Shown piece by piece: positions 54,307 to 62,472 of a stretch of DNA of 64,000 nt. Origin of the DNA: Streptomyces sp. ISL-94 (GTDB taxonomy: Bacteria > Actinomycetota > Actinomycetes > Streptomycetales > Streptomycetaceae); assembly GCF_018614075.1 (NCBI RefSeq), contig NZ_JAGGOZ010000017.1, positions 1-64,000 of the forward strand, in the 5' to 3' direction. The notes beneath the pieces were generated by a model. The model was given only the letters and a program-made list of their open reading frames with translations, did no database searches and was not told where the DNA came from. Within the stretch, counting starts at the first letter, position 1. Each line of letters starts with the position of its first letter. The translations under genes and the position numbers were made by a program.

Positions 54307-55164
54307 ATGGCTGGGGACACCAAGCAACGCACCGCGCAACTCACGGCCGACCTGCGCGGGTTCAGGGAAGTACAGCGGCTCTCCTACGAATGCGCCGAGA
54401 CGGTCGCCGCGCAGCTGCGGCCCGGGGTGACCGAGCGTGAGGCGGCGCGCATGCAGCGCGAATGGCTGCGCGAGCGCGGAGTCCGCGACTGGTTCCACCT
54501 ACCCTTCGCCTGGTTCGGGGACCGCACCGCCTTCGTGAATTTCAAGATCCCGCTCCAGTTCTTCCCGACCAACCGGAAGCTGGAGCCGGGGATGCCGTTC
54601 ATCCTCGACATGGCACCGGTCTACAAGGGGTATGCGGCCGACATCGGATATTCGGGCAGCCTCGGCCTCAATCCGGTGCAGGACCGGCTCATGTCCGATC
54701 TGCAGGCCCACCGCGCGCTGATCCTGGACCAGGTGCGCGAGCGGCGCTCGCTGCGCGAGATCTACGAGAACGTCGAGCGGCTGATGAACCGGCAGGGGTA
54801 CGCCAACCGGCACCGCGCCTACCCCTTCGGCGTGATCGCGCACAAGATCGACCGCGTCAAGGAGCGGCGCTGGTCGCCGACCGTGTTCGGATTCGGCACC
54901 CAGTCCTTGAAGGGACTGGCCTCCGACGCCCTGCACGGGCACCGCGAGGGCTGGTCCCCGTTGTGGAGCCCCTACCACTTCTCCGACCATCCGCCGCAGC
55001 CCGGCCTGTGGGCGGTGGAGCCGCACCTGGGCTTCCGCGGCACCGGAGCCAAGTTCGAGGAGATCCTGGTCGTCACCGACTCCCGGGACCCCTTGGAGAG
55101 CGCATTCTGGCTGGACGACGATCTGCCGCACGTGCGGCGCTGGGCTGAGGAGAAGGCGGCATGA
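54307..55164 (+). CDS. M24-family metallopeptidase-like protein
   Basis: 285 residues from ATG 54307. Pita-bread fold residues are FILDMAPVYKGYAADIGYSG (two Asp ligands), FGVIAHKIDRV (His), LWAVEPHLGF (Glu) and KFEEILVVTD (Glu). The set is complete in type, though the spacing differs from aminopeptidase P, so substrate and activity are uncertain. It is the first gene of an operon and its stop overlaps the next start (ATGA). Confidence 0.82.
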   Translation: MAGDTKQRTAQLTADLRGFREVQRLSYECAETVAAQLRPGVTEREAARMQREWLRERGVRDWFHLPFAWFGDRTAFVNFKIPLQFFPTNRKLEPGMPFILDMAPVYKGYAADIGYSGSLGLNPVQDRLMSDLQAHRALILDQVRERRSLREIYENVERLMNRQGYANRHRAYPFGVIAHKIDRVKERRWSPTVFGFGTQSLKGLASDALHGHREGWSPLWSPYHFSDHPPQPGLWAVEPHLGFRGTGAKFEEILVVTDSRDPLESAFWLDDDLPHVRRWAEEKAA

Positions 55165-56951
55165 GCGGCATGGGCGGGGCGGGCACGGCGGTACCGGCAG
55201 GCGCGCGCGAGCGCTGGGTGAGCACCGGCGGGGTCGAGCTGTGCGTCGTCGAACTCGGCGAGGCGGACCGGCCGACCGTGCTGTTGGTGCACGGCTATCC
55301 GGACAGCAAGGAGGTCTGGTCCGAGGTCGCCGAGCGGCTGGCGGAGCGCTTCCACGTGGTGCTCTACGACGTACGCGGCCACGGGCGCTCGACCGCTCCG
55401 CGGCCGCTGCGCGGCGGCTTCACGCTCGAGAAGCTGACCGACGACTTCCTGGCCGTGGCGGACGCGGTCAGCCCGGACCGGCCGGTGCACCTGGTCGGGC
55501 ACGACTGGGGCTCCGTACAGGGCTGGGAGTTCGCCACCGTCGCCCGCACCGAGGGACGGATCGCCTCCTTCACCTCGATGTCGGGGCCCTCCCTGGACCA
55601 CTTCGGGCACTGGATCAAGAAGCGGATGGCGCGGCCCACCCCGCGCCGGGCCGCGCAGCTGCTGAGCCAGGGCGCCAAGTCCTGGTACGTCTACCTGCTG
55701 CACACACCCGTGCTGCCGGAGCTCGCATGGCGCGGGCCGCTCGGCAAGCGGTGGCCCGCGATCCTCCAACGCGTCGAGAAGGTTCCGGCCGGCTCCTACC
55801 CGACGGCCTCCCTGCCGTCGGACGCGGCGCACGGCGCCTGGCTCTACCGCGACAACGTGCGGCCCCGCCTGCGCCGGCCGCGCGCCGACGCCTACGCCCA
55901 CGTACCCGTGCAGCTGATCACCCCGACCGAAGACGCCTTCCTGTCCGAGCGGCTCTACGACGAGCTGGAGCTGTGGGCCCCCGATCTGGTACGCCGCACG
56001 CTGCCCGCCAAGCACTGGGTGCCGCGGACCCGGCCCGACCAGCTGGCCGCCTGGATCGGCGAGTTCGTCACCGCCCGGGAGGAACCGGCCACCTGGGCAC
56101 CGGAGCAGAAGGCTCCGGGCCGGTACGCCGACCGCTTCGGCGGTCAGCTGGTGCTGGTCACCGGCGCGGCCAGCGGCATCGGCCGGGCCACCGCCTTCGC
56201 GTTCGCCGAGGCCGGGGCCCGGGTGGTGGCCGTGGACCGGGACGCGGAGGGCGCGGCGCGCACGGCCGACATGGCCCGCTTGGTCGGCGCGCCCGAGGCC
56301 TGGGGCGAGTGCGTGGACGTCAGCGACGAGCAGGCGATGGAGAAGCTCGCCGCGAAGGTCGCCGCCGAGTACGGGATCGTGGACGTCCTGGTCAACAACG
56401 CCGGGATCGGCCTGTCCGGGGCCTTCCTCGACACCACCGCCGAGGACTGGAAGAAGGTCCTCGACGTCAACCTGTGGGGTGTCATCCACGGCTGCCGGAT
56501 CTTCGGGAAGCAGATGGCGGAGCGCGGCCAGGGCGGGCACATCGTCAACACCGCCTCCGCCGCCGCCTACCTTCCCTCCAAGACCCTGCCCGCCTACAGC
56601 ACCTCGAAGGCCGCGGTGCTGATGCTGTCGGAGTGCCTGCGCGCGGAACTGGCCTCGAAGTCGATCGGCGTCTCCGCGATCTGCCCCGGCATCGTGAACA
56701 CCAACATCACCACCACCTCGCGCTTCGCCGGGGTGGACGAGGCCGAGGAGAAGCGCCGCCAGGAGCGCTCCTCGCGGCTGTACGGGCTGCGCAACTTCCC
56801 GCCGGAGAAGGTCGCCGACGCGATCCTGCGGGCCGTGGTGCGCAACGAGGCCGTGGTGCCGGTGACACCGGAGTCCAAGGGCGCCCTGTGGATGTCCCGC
56901 TTCGCGCCGCGCACCCTGCGGCGCCTCGCGAAGCTGGAGCCCAGGCTGTGA
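55161..56951 (+). CDS. Alpha/beta-hydrolase and short-chain dehydrogenase fusion (EphD-like)
   Basis: 596 residues. The first 300 form an epoxide-hydrolase-like domain: LLVHGYPDSKEVW (oxyanion HG), GHDWGSVQGW (nucleophile Asp in HDWGS) and AKHWVPRTRP (His). The rest is an SDR: VTGAASGIGRATAF (NAD-binding), NNAG, a Ser in NTASAAAYLP and YSTSK (Tyr, Lys). Length and order match mycobacterial EphD, linked to lipid or epoxide metabolism. A hydrolase product could be oxidised by the second domain. The start overlaps the upstream stop. Confidence 0.9.
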   Translation: MSGMGGAGTAVPAGARERWVSTGGVELCVVELGEADRPTVLLVHGYPDSKEVWSEVAERLAERFHVVLYDVRGHGRSTAPRPLRGGFTLEKLTDDFLAVADAVSPDRPVHLVGHDWGSVQGWEFATVARTEGRIASFTSMSGPSLDHFGHWIKKRMARPTPRRAAQLLSQGAKSWYVYLLHTPVLPELAWRGPLGKRWPAILQRVEKVPAGSYPTASLPSDAAHGAWLYRDNVRPRLRRPRADAYAHVPVQLITPTEDAFLSERLYDELELWAPDLVRRTLPAKHWVPRTRPDQLAAWIGEFVTAREEPATWAPEQKAPGRYADRFGGQLVLVTGAASGIGRATAFAFAEAGARVVAVDRDAEGAARTADMARLVGAPEAWGECVDVSDEQAMEKLAAKVAAEYGIVDVLVNNAGIGLSGAFLDTTAEDWKKVLDVNLWGVIHGCRIFGKQMAERGQGGHIVNTASAAAYLPSKTLPAYSTSKAAVLMLSECLRAELASKSIGVSAICPGIVNTNITTTSRFAGVDEAEEKRRQERSSRLYGLRNFPPEKVADAILRAVVRNEAVVPVTPESKGALWMSRFAPRTLRRLAKLEPRL

Positions 56952-57889
56952 ACGGGACCGGGACCGGGGCCGACAGCGACACCGGGACCGGGACCTCGTA
57001 CGTGATCAGCCCGCGCCGGGTGGCCTTCGACTGGAAGACCACCCCGCTGCACTGGATACCCGGCGAGCCCACCGCCACCCACGTCATCAACGTGCTGCAC
57101 CTGCTGCTGCCCGCCGGGGAGCGGTGGTTCGTCAAGGTCTTCAAGGAGGGCCTGCCGCTGGTCACCGACCCCGAGCTGCGCAAGGACGTCAAGGGGTTCA
57201 TGGGCCAGGAGGCCACGCACAGCGTGCAGCACTCCTACGTACTGGACCACCTGGCCGAGCAGCGGCTGCCGACGGAGGCGTACACGCAGCACGTGGACTT
57301 CCTCTTCGAGAAGCTGCTCGGGGAGACCCCGCCCTTCGGGGCGCCCGTCCCGGCCCGGGAATGGCTGCGCTTCCGGCTCGCGCTGGTCGCCGCCATCGAG
57401 CAGTTCACGGCGGTCCTCGGAGACTGGGTGCTGCGCGCCGAGGGGCTCGACCGGGCCGGAGCGGACGAGATCATGCTGGACCTGCTGCGCTGGCACGGCG
57501 CGGAGGAGGTGGAGCACCGCTCCGTCGCCTTCGACATGTACCAGCACTGCGGGGGAGCGGGCCTGCCCCGGTACGCGCGGCGCATCGAGGGGATGGTGGT
57601 GGTCGCGCCCGTACTGGCCTGGCTGTGGGTGTGGGGGGCCTCGTACCTCATACGCAACGACCCGGAACTGGGCGGCCGGCCGCGCTATACGCTCCGCGCT
57701 CACAACCGGGCGGTGGCCAAGGGCCTGCTGCCCACGTGGAGAGAGCTCGGCACGGCCATACCCCGCTACTTCCGGCGGTCGTACCATCCCTCGCAGGAGG
57801 GCTCGCTGCGCAGGGCGGTCGAGTACCTTGCGGCTTCACCTGCCGCCCGGGCCGCGGCGGCCGCGGTCGGCCGAGCCGCGATGTCGTAG
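56948..57889 (+). CDS. Metal-dependent hydrolase family protein (PF10118-like)
   Basis: 313 residues from GTG overlapping the fusion gene stop. The helical domain has His/Glu motifs FMGQEATHSVQH, QFTAVLGDW and HGAEEVEHRSVAFDMY, similar to di-iron or zinc clusters of this family. A membrane-like segment (VVVAPVLAWLWVWGASYLI) lies near residue 220. The N-terminus is a Gly/Thr-rich repeat (GTGTGADSDTGTGT). Function unknown. Confidence 0.82.
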   Translation: MNGTGTGADSDTGTGTSYVISPRRVAFDWKTTPLHWIPGEPTATHVINVLHLLLPAGERWFVKVFKEGLPLVTDPELRKDVKGFMGQEATHSVQHSYVLDHLAEQRLPTEAYTQHVDFLFEKLLGETPPFGAPVPAREWLRFRLALVAAIEQFTAVLGDWVLRAEGLDRAGADEIMLDLLRWHGAEEVEHRSVAFDMYQHCGGAGLPRYARRIEGMVVVAPVLAWLWVWGASYLIRNDPELGGRPRYTLRAHNRAVAKGLLPTWRELGTAIPRYFRRSYHPSQEGSLRRAVEYLAASPAARAAAAAVGRAAMS

Positions 57890-57899
57890 GGAGCCGGGA

Positions 57900-58814
57900 T
57901 TGTCCGATCAGGCGGTAGCCGAGTACCGGATCGAGGATCTGGCGCACCACAGCGGGGCTACGGTGCGCACGATCCGTGCGTACCAGGACCGCGGTCTGCT
58001 GCCGAAGCCGGAGCGGCGCGGCCGCTCCAACGTCTACCGGGACACGCACCTGGCGCGGCTGCGCCAGATCGCGGACCTGCTGGACCGCGGCTACACACTG
58101 GCCTCCATCAAGGAGCTGCTGGAGGCCTGGGACGCGGGGCGCGGGCTGGGCGGTGTTCTGGGGCTGGTCGCCGAGGTGCACGGGCCGTGGACCGACGAGG
58201 AGGCGGCCCGGATCAGCCGGGAGGAGCTGAACGACCGCTTCGGCGGCCGGCCCGACGACGAAGCGGTGGACGAGGCGTGCGAGCTCGGGGTGCTGGAACG
58301 GATCCCGGGCCGTCCGGACCAGTTCCTCGTGCCCTCGCCGCAGGAGCTGGCCGTGGCCGCCGAGCTGTACGCGGCGGGCGTGCCGCTGTCGGCGATCACG
58401 GGTCATCTGCGGGAACTGCGCGGGCAGGTGGAGCACATCGCCTCGCGGTTCCTGGAGTTCACCACCGAGCACGTCTTCGCGCGCTACCTCGGGCACGTGC
58501 CGCCGACCGACGCGGACGCGGCGGAGGCGGCGACGATGGTGCGGAGGCTGCGGCCGCTGGCCCAGCAGACCGTGGACGCGGAGCTGGCGCGGGCGATGCG
58601 GCTGTTCGCGACCCGGCACCTGCAGCGGCACCTGGGGGCGGCCGGGGCGCCGCAGCCGTCGGGGCCGTCCCCGGTGGCGCTGCCGGCCGGGACGGTACGG
58701 GCGGTGCAGGACCTCGTCGGTGCCGATCACGTGGCGGAGTTCATCCGGGCCGCGACGGAGCGGGAGCTGCAGGCTCGGACGATGAACGATCTGGCCCGCC
58801 GGGGCGAGCGGTAG
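57900..58814 (+). CDS. MerR-family transcriptional regulator
   Basis: 304 residues from TTG 57900, with GGGAG eight bases upstream; no ATG or GTG is suitably placed. MerR helix-turn-helix YRIEDLAHHSGATVRTIRAYQDRGLLPKP is followed by the dimerisation helix and a large C-terminal domain of about 220 residues, longer than classic MerR. It probably senses a hydrophobic or acyl compound and controls this operon. A DnaA-box group lies just downstream. Confidence 0.88.
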   Translation: MSDQAVAEYRIEDLAHHSGATVRTIRAYQDRGLLPKPERRGRSNVYRDTHLARLRQIADLLDRGYTLASIKELLEAWDAGRGLGGVLGLVAEVHGPWTDEEAARISREELNDRFGGRPDDEAVDEACELGVLERIPGRPDQFLVPSPQELAVAAELYAAGVPLSAITGHLRELRGQVEHIASRFLEFTTEHVFARYLGHVPPTDADAAEAATMVRRLRPLAQQTVDAELARAMRLFATRHLQRHLGAAGAPQPSGPSPVALPAGTVRAVQDLVGADHVAEFIRAATERELQARTMNDLARRGER

Positions 58815-58891
58815 TCCACAGGGCGGATCCCACGTTTGTCGTCAAAACCCGCCCAAACGGCTGTGGACAAGTCCCGTTTGCCTGTGGGCAA
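58812..58891. promoter_or_regulatory. Second DnaA-box cluster
   Basis: TAGTCCACA 58812-58820 (+, one mismatch), TTGTCCACA 58862-58870 (-, perfect) and TTGCCCACA 58883-58891 (-, one mismatch) lie in the short gap between the convergent MerR and aquaporin genes. Confidence 0.6.
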
Positions 58892-58904
58892 CGAGGGCGC
58901 CGTC

Positions 58905-59738
58905 TCAACCGATGGTCTCGTAGGCCGCCTTGTCGGGGACGGGCAGAGCCTCCGACACGGGCTCCGGGGCGGGCACTGGTATGGCTTCCGGCACGGCCTC
59001 CGGGTACGCATCCGCCGAAGCCTTCTCCGGGGACCGGGCGGTCCCGTACAGCAGGCCGGCGAGGGCCAGGCCGAGGATCCCGCCGAGCAGCTGGGCGCCG
59101 ACGAAGCCGGGAAGCGACTGCGGGGCGATACCGGTGAAGGAGTCGCTGAAGCTGCGCCCGATCGTGCCGGCCGGGTTGGCGAAGGAGCCTGACGAGGTGA
59201 ACCAGATCGCGGCGGCGATGTAGGCGGCGACCGCGGCCGGGATCAGCCGCGGTCGCCCGGTCCGCCCCAGGCCCTGGATGACGAGGACGAGGCCGGCGGT
59301 GGCGACGACCTCGCCGATGAGCAGGTGGCCGCCGTCCCGGACCTGGGTGGCGAAGGTGCCCGGGACCCGGCCGAACATGGCCTCGGCCAGGACGGCGCCG
59401 CCGATGGCTCCGGCCGTCTGGGCGGTCGCGTAGACCAGCGCCTCCCGGCCGGCGAGCCCCTCGCCGCCGGTGCGCCGGGACCACCAGGCGGTCAGGGTGA
59501 CCACCGGGTTGAGGTGGGCGCCGGACAGCGGCCCGAACAGGGTGATGATCAGTCCGAGGCCGATGGCCGAGGCCAGCGAGTTGGCGATCAGCGCGACGCC
59601 GGTGTCGCGGCTCAGCTCGGAGGCCTGGATTCCGGAGCCGATCACGACCACGAGGAGGCCGGCGGTCCCGATCAGTTCGGCAGCCGCACGGCGTGGCAGA
59701 GCAGCCGCACGGCGTGGCAGAGAGGTATGGGCTGTCAT
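58905..59738 (-). CDS. Aquaporin / major intrinsic protein family channel
   Basis: 277 residues with six helices and two NPA-type motifs, HLNPVVT and FANPAGT; neither is canonical NPA throughout. GSGIQASELS and the aromatic/arginine region suggest water or small neutral solute transport. A Pro/Glu/Ala-rich C-terminal tail of about 45 residues is cytoplasmic. The N-terminus has LPRRAAALPRRAAAEL from a 21-bp DNA duplication. AGGGGGAG precedes the ATG. Confidence 0.87.
   Translation of the reverse strand: MTAHTSLPRRAAALPRRAAAELIGTAGLLVVVIGSGIQASELSRDTGVALIANSLASAIGLGLIITLFGPLSGAHLNPVVTLTAWWSRRTGGEGLAGREALVYATAQTAGAIGGAVLAEAMFGRVPGTFATQVRDGGHLLIGEVVATAGLVLVIQGLGRTGRPRLIPAAVAAYIAAAIWFTSSGSFANPAGTIGRSFSDSFTGIAPQSLPGFVGAQLLGGILGLALAGLLYGTARSPEKASADAYPEAVPEAIPVPAPEPVSEALPVPDKAAYETIG
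59680..59721. repeat. Perfect 21-bp tandem duplication in the aquaporin gene
   Basis: Two adjacent identical 21-bp units (59680-59700, 59701-59721) encode the doubled LPRRAAA at the channel N-terminus. The frame is preserved. Confidence 0.85.
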
Positions 59739-59776
59739 GGTTTCTCCCCCTGAAGAGAAGTGGCAGCGGAAAATGT

Positions 59777-59793
59777 ATTCCGTATCTTGGAAT
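59777..59793. promoter_or_regulatory. Candidate operator upstream of the aquaporin gene
   Basis: ATTCC-GTATCTT-GGAAT, 5-bp arms with a 7-bp spacer, about 40 bp before the aquaporin start, in a locally AT-rich promoter stretch. Confidence 0.35.
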
Positions 59794-59871
59794 GGCGATA
59801 GAGGGTGTCCACGCCGGCCGGCGCTCGGAAAATGCCTGCCGGAAGGCCACCTGACCGGGCACGCTGGGACC

Positions 59872-60411
59872 ATGGACGACAGACGCACGGTGAAGGTGTC
59901 CAAATACGTCTCGAAACACCTCCGGCATCAGCCGGAACGGATCGGACTGGTGCTCGACCCCCACGGCTGGGTGGAGATCGGTGATCTTCTGCGCGCGGCC
60001 GCCGCCCACGGCTTCCCCTTCAGCCGCGCCGAGCTCGACCATGTCGTCGCCGCCAACGACAAGCAGCGCTTCGCGGTCGAGGGCACCCGCATCCGGGCGA
60101 GCCAGGGCCACACCGTCGCAGTAGACCTCGATCTCCCCGAGGCCGAACCGCCCGCGTACCTCTACCACGGCACCATCGCCACCGCCCTGGACGCGATCCG
60201 CGCCGAGGGCCTGCGCCCGATGGCCCGCCACCACGTGCACCTGTCCCCCGACCGGGAGACCGCGACCCGGGTCGGCGCGCGGCGCGGCCGGCCGGTCGTC
60301 CTCGCCGTGGACGCCGGGGCGATGCGCGCCGCTGGACACGTGTTCCGGATCAGCGCCAACGGGGTGTGGCTGGCGGATGCCGTTCCGCCGGAGTTCCTTC
60401 GCTTCCAGTAG
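59872..60411 (+). CDS. kptA: RNA 2'-phosphotransferase (Tpt1/KptA)
   Basis: 179 residues. It transfers a 2'-phosphate from RNA to NAD+, releasing nicotinamide and ADP-ribose cyclic phosphate. Catalytic motifs KYVSKHLRHQP (Arg, His), HGWVEIGDLL, YHGT, HVHLSPD and RRGRPVVLAVDA are all present, so it should be active. Bacteria lack the tRNA splicing pathway that makes its eukaryotic substrate. S. coelicolor has an orthologue. Confidence 0.93.
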   Translation: MDDRRTVKVSKYVSKHLRHQPERIGLVLDPHGWVEIGDLLRAAAAHGFPFSRAELDHVVAANDKQRFAVEGTRIRASQGHTVAVDLDLPEAEPPAYLYHGTIATALDAIRAEGLRPMARHHVHLSPDRETATRVGARRGRPVVLAVDAGAMRAAGHVFRISANGVWLADAVPPEFLRFQ

Positions 60412-60642
60412 CCGCTTCGCCTGCACTTCTCCGGTGCTTTCCCGCCACATCACCAGTGCTTACCCTGCACGCGCCCGGCGCCCGCCCGGCAGGCGCCCGG
60501 CACGTCCCGTCCGCGGCCGGGCGCGGGAATTCACTCAGGGATTGTCGGACCATCCCCCTAATCTGTTCCCCACTCCGGGATCTGTGAGGGGGGCACCTCG
60601 CGATCGCCGAACCATCCCCGTATGCACGCGAGGTGACGCCCC

Positions 60643-62472
60643 ATGACGTCCACACCCCACAGCTTTCAGGTAGATCTGCGCGGCCTGGTCGACCTGCTCT
60701 CCCACCACCTCTACTCCAGCCCGCGCGTCTACGTCCGCGAGCTCCTCCAGAACGCGGTGGACGCCGTCACCGCCCGTCAGAGCCTCGATCCGGCTGCGGA
60801 GATCCGCATCCGGCTGTCCGCAGCCGACGGCCGGGTGACCATCGAGGACAGCGGCATCGGCCTGACCGCCGCCGAGGCCCACTCCCTCCTCGCCACCATC
60901 GGCCGCAGCTCCAAGCGCGGCGACGAGCACAGCCTGGAGGCCACCCGCCGGGAGTTCCTCGGCCAGTTCGGCATCGGCCTGCTCGCGTGCTTCGTCGTGG
61001 CCCGCCAGATCCGCGTCGTCACCCGCTCCGCCCGCGACCCGCAGGCCGCGCCCGTCGAATGGCTGGCCACGGACGACGGTTCGTACACTGTCCGCGAACT
61101 GCCCCACGAGGCACGCCCGGAGCCCGGCACCACCGTCGTCCTCGAAGCCCGCCCCGGCGCGGCCGAATGGGCCGTCCCGGCCAAGGTCGAGGAACTGGCC
61201 CGCGACTACGGCTCCCTGCTGCCCTACGACATCACCTTCGACGACGGCGGCGGCGAGCCGCGCCCCGTCACCGACCGGCCCGCCGTATGGGACCGGCCCT
61301 TCCCCACGCCCACCGCCCGCCGCGTCGCCCTCGCCGGGCACTGCTCCCAGACCTTCGGCTTCACCCCGCTCGACAGCATCGACCTCGACCTGCCGGTCGC
61401 CGGGGTGCGCGGAGTCGCGTACGTCCTCCCCGAACTGACCAGCCCCGCCCACCGAGCCGGACACCGCGTCCACCTCAAGGGCATGCTGCTGACCGACCGC
61501 GCCGACAACCTGCTGCCGGACTGGGCGTTCTTCGTCCGTGCCCTCCTCGACACGGACACGCTGCGGCCCACCGCCTCCCGCGAGAACCTGTACGACGACG
61601 AAACCCTGTCCGCCGTACGGGAGGCCCTCGGCGCCCGCGTCCGGAGCTGGCTCGCCGAGCTGGCGGCGAGCGAGCCGGAGCGGCTGGCCGCCTTCCTGCG
61701 CGTCCACCACCTCGGAGTGAAGTCCATGGCCCGGCACGACTCCGAGCTGCTCGGACTGATGCTGCCCTGGCTGCCGTTCGAGACCAGCGACGGCCCGATG
61801 AGCCTGGAGGAGTTCACGGCCGCCCACACGGACGTCCACTTCACGCGCACGGTCGAGGAGTTCCGGCAGATCGCGCCGATCGCAGCCGCCCACGGTCTCG
61901 GCGTCATCAACGCCAGTTACACCTACGACGCGGACCTGCTGGCCCTGCTGCCCTCCGTACGGCCCGATCTGAAGGTCACCAAGCTCGACGCCGGAGCCGT
62001 CACCGAGCGGCTCGACCCGGTGCCCACCGCCGCGGAACTGGAACTCGCCCCCTTCCTCGCCACCGCACGCACCCGCCTGGAACCCCAGGGCTGCGATGTG
62101 GTGCTGCGCGCCTTCCAGCCCGTCGCCGTCCCCGCGCTCTACCTCGACGACCGCCAGGCCCGGCAGGAGCGGGACCGGACCGCCGCGCTGGAGAGCGCCG
62201 ACTCCCTGTGGAGCGGCATCCTCGGCGCGCTGCGCGGCTCGGCGCCGCGCGCCCGCCTGGTCCTCAACCACAACAACCCGCTGATCCGACGGATCGCGGG
62301 GCTCCCCGACGAGGCGCTGACCGGCACCGCCGTCGAATCGCTGTACGCGCAGGCCCTGCTGATGTCCCAGCGGCCGCTGCGCCCCGCCGACTCCACACTG
62401 CTCAACCGGGCCTTCCTCGGGCTCCTGGAATGGGCGACCCACCCCACCGAGGCCCAGGAGGACCGGAAGTGA
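60643..62472 (+). CDS. Divergent HSP90-family (HtpG-like) chaperone
   Basis: 609 residues. GHKL ATPase: YVRELLQNAVDAVTAR, VTIEDSGIGLT, TIGRSSKRGD and FLGQFGIGLLACFVVA, with the conserved Asn and Asp. The middle domain contains HRVHLKGMLLTDRADNLLPDWAFFVRALLDTD and TASRENLYDD (the usual Arg). The C-terminus lacks an MEEVD-like tail. Sequence around the ATP site departs from canonical HtpG. It overlaps the downstream TPR-like gene by 4 bases, which suggests a dedicated partner. Confidence 0.88.
   Translation: MTSTPHSFQVDLRGLVDLLSHHLYSSPRVYVRELLQNAVDAVTARQSLDPAAEIRIRLSAADGRVTIEDSGIGLTAAEAHSLLATIGRSSKRGDEHSLEATRREFLGQFGIGLLACFVVARQIRVVTRSARDPQAAPVEWLATDDGSYTVRELPHEARPEPGTTVVLEARPGAAEWAVPAKVEELARDYGSLLPYDITFDDGGGEPRPVTDRPAVWDRPFPTPTARRVALAGHCSQTFGFTPLDSIDLDLPVAGVRGVAYVLPELTSPAHRAGHRVHLKGMLLTDRADNLLPDWAFFVRALLDTDTLRPTASRENLYDDETLSAVREALGARVRSWLAELAASEPERLAAFLRVHHLGVKSMARHDSELLGLMLPWLPFETSDGPMSLEEFTAAHTDVHFTRTVEEFRQIAPIAAAHGLGVINASYTYDADLLALLPSVRPDLKVTKLDAGAVTERLDPVPTAAELELAPFLATARTRLEPQGCDVVLRAFQPVAVPALYLDDRQARQERDRTAALESADSLWSGILGALRGSAPRARLVLNHNNPLIRRIAGLPDEALTGTAVESLYAQALLMSQRPLRPADSTLLNRAFLGLLEWATHPTEAQEDRK

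Noticed and set aside
55241..57889. Very long alternative plus frame overlapping the EphD-like gene
   Set aside because: Only its last third (from 56948) encodes a recognisable protein; the earlier part is an Arg/Gly-rich shadow.
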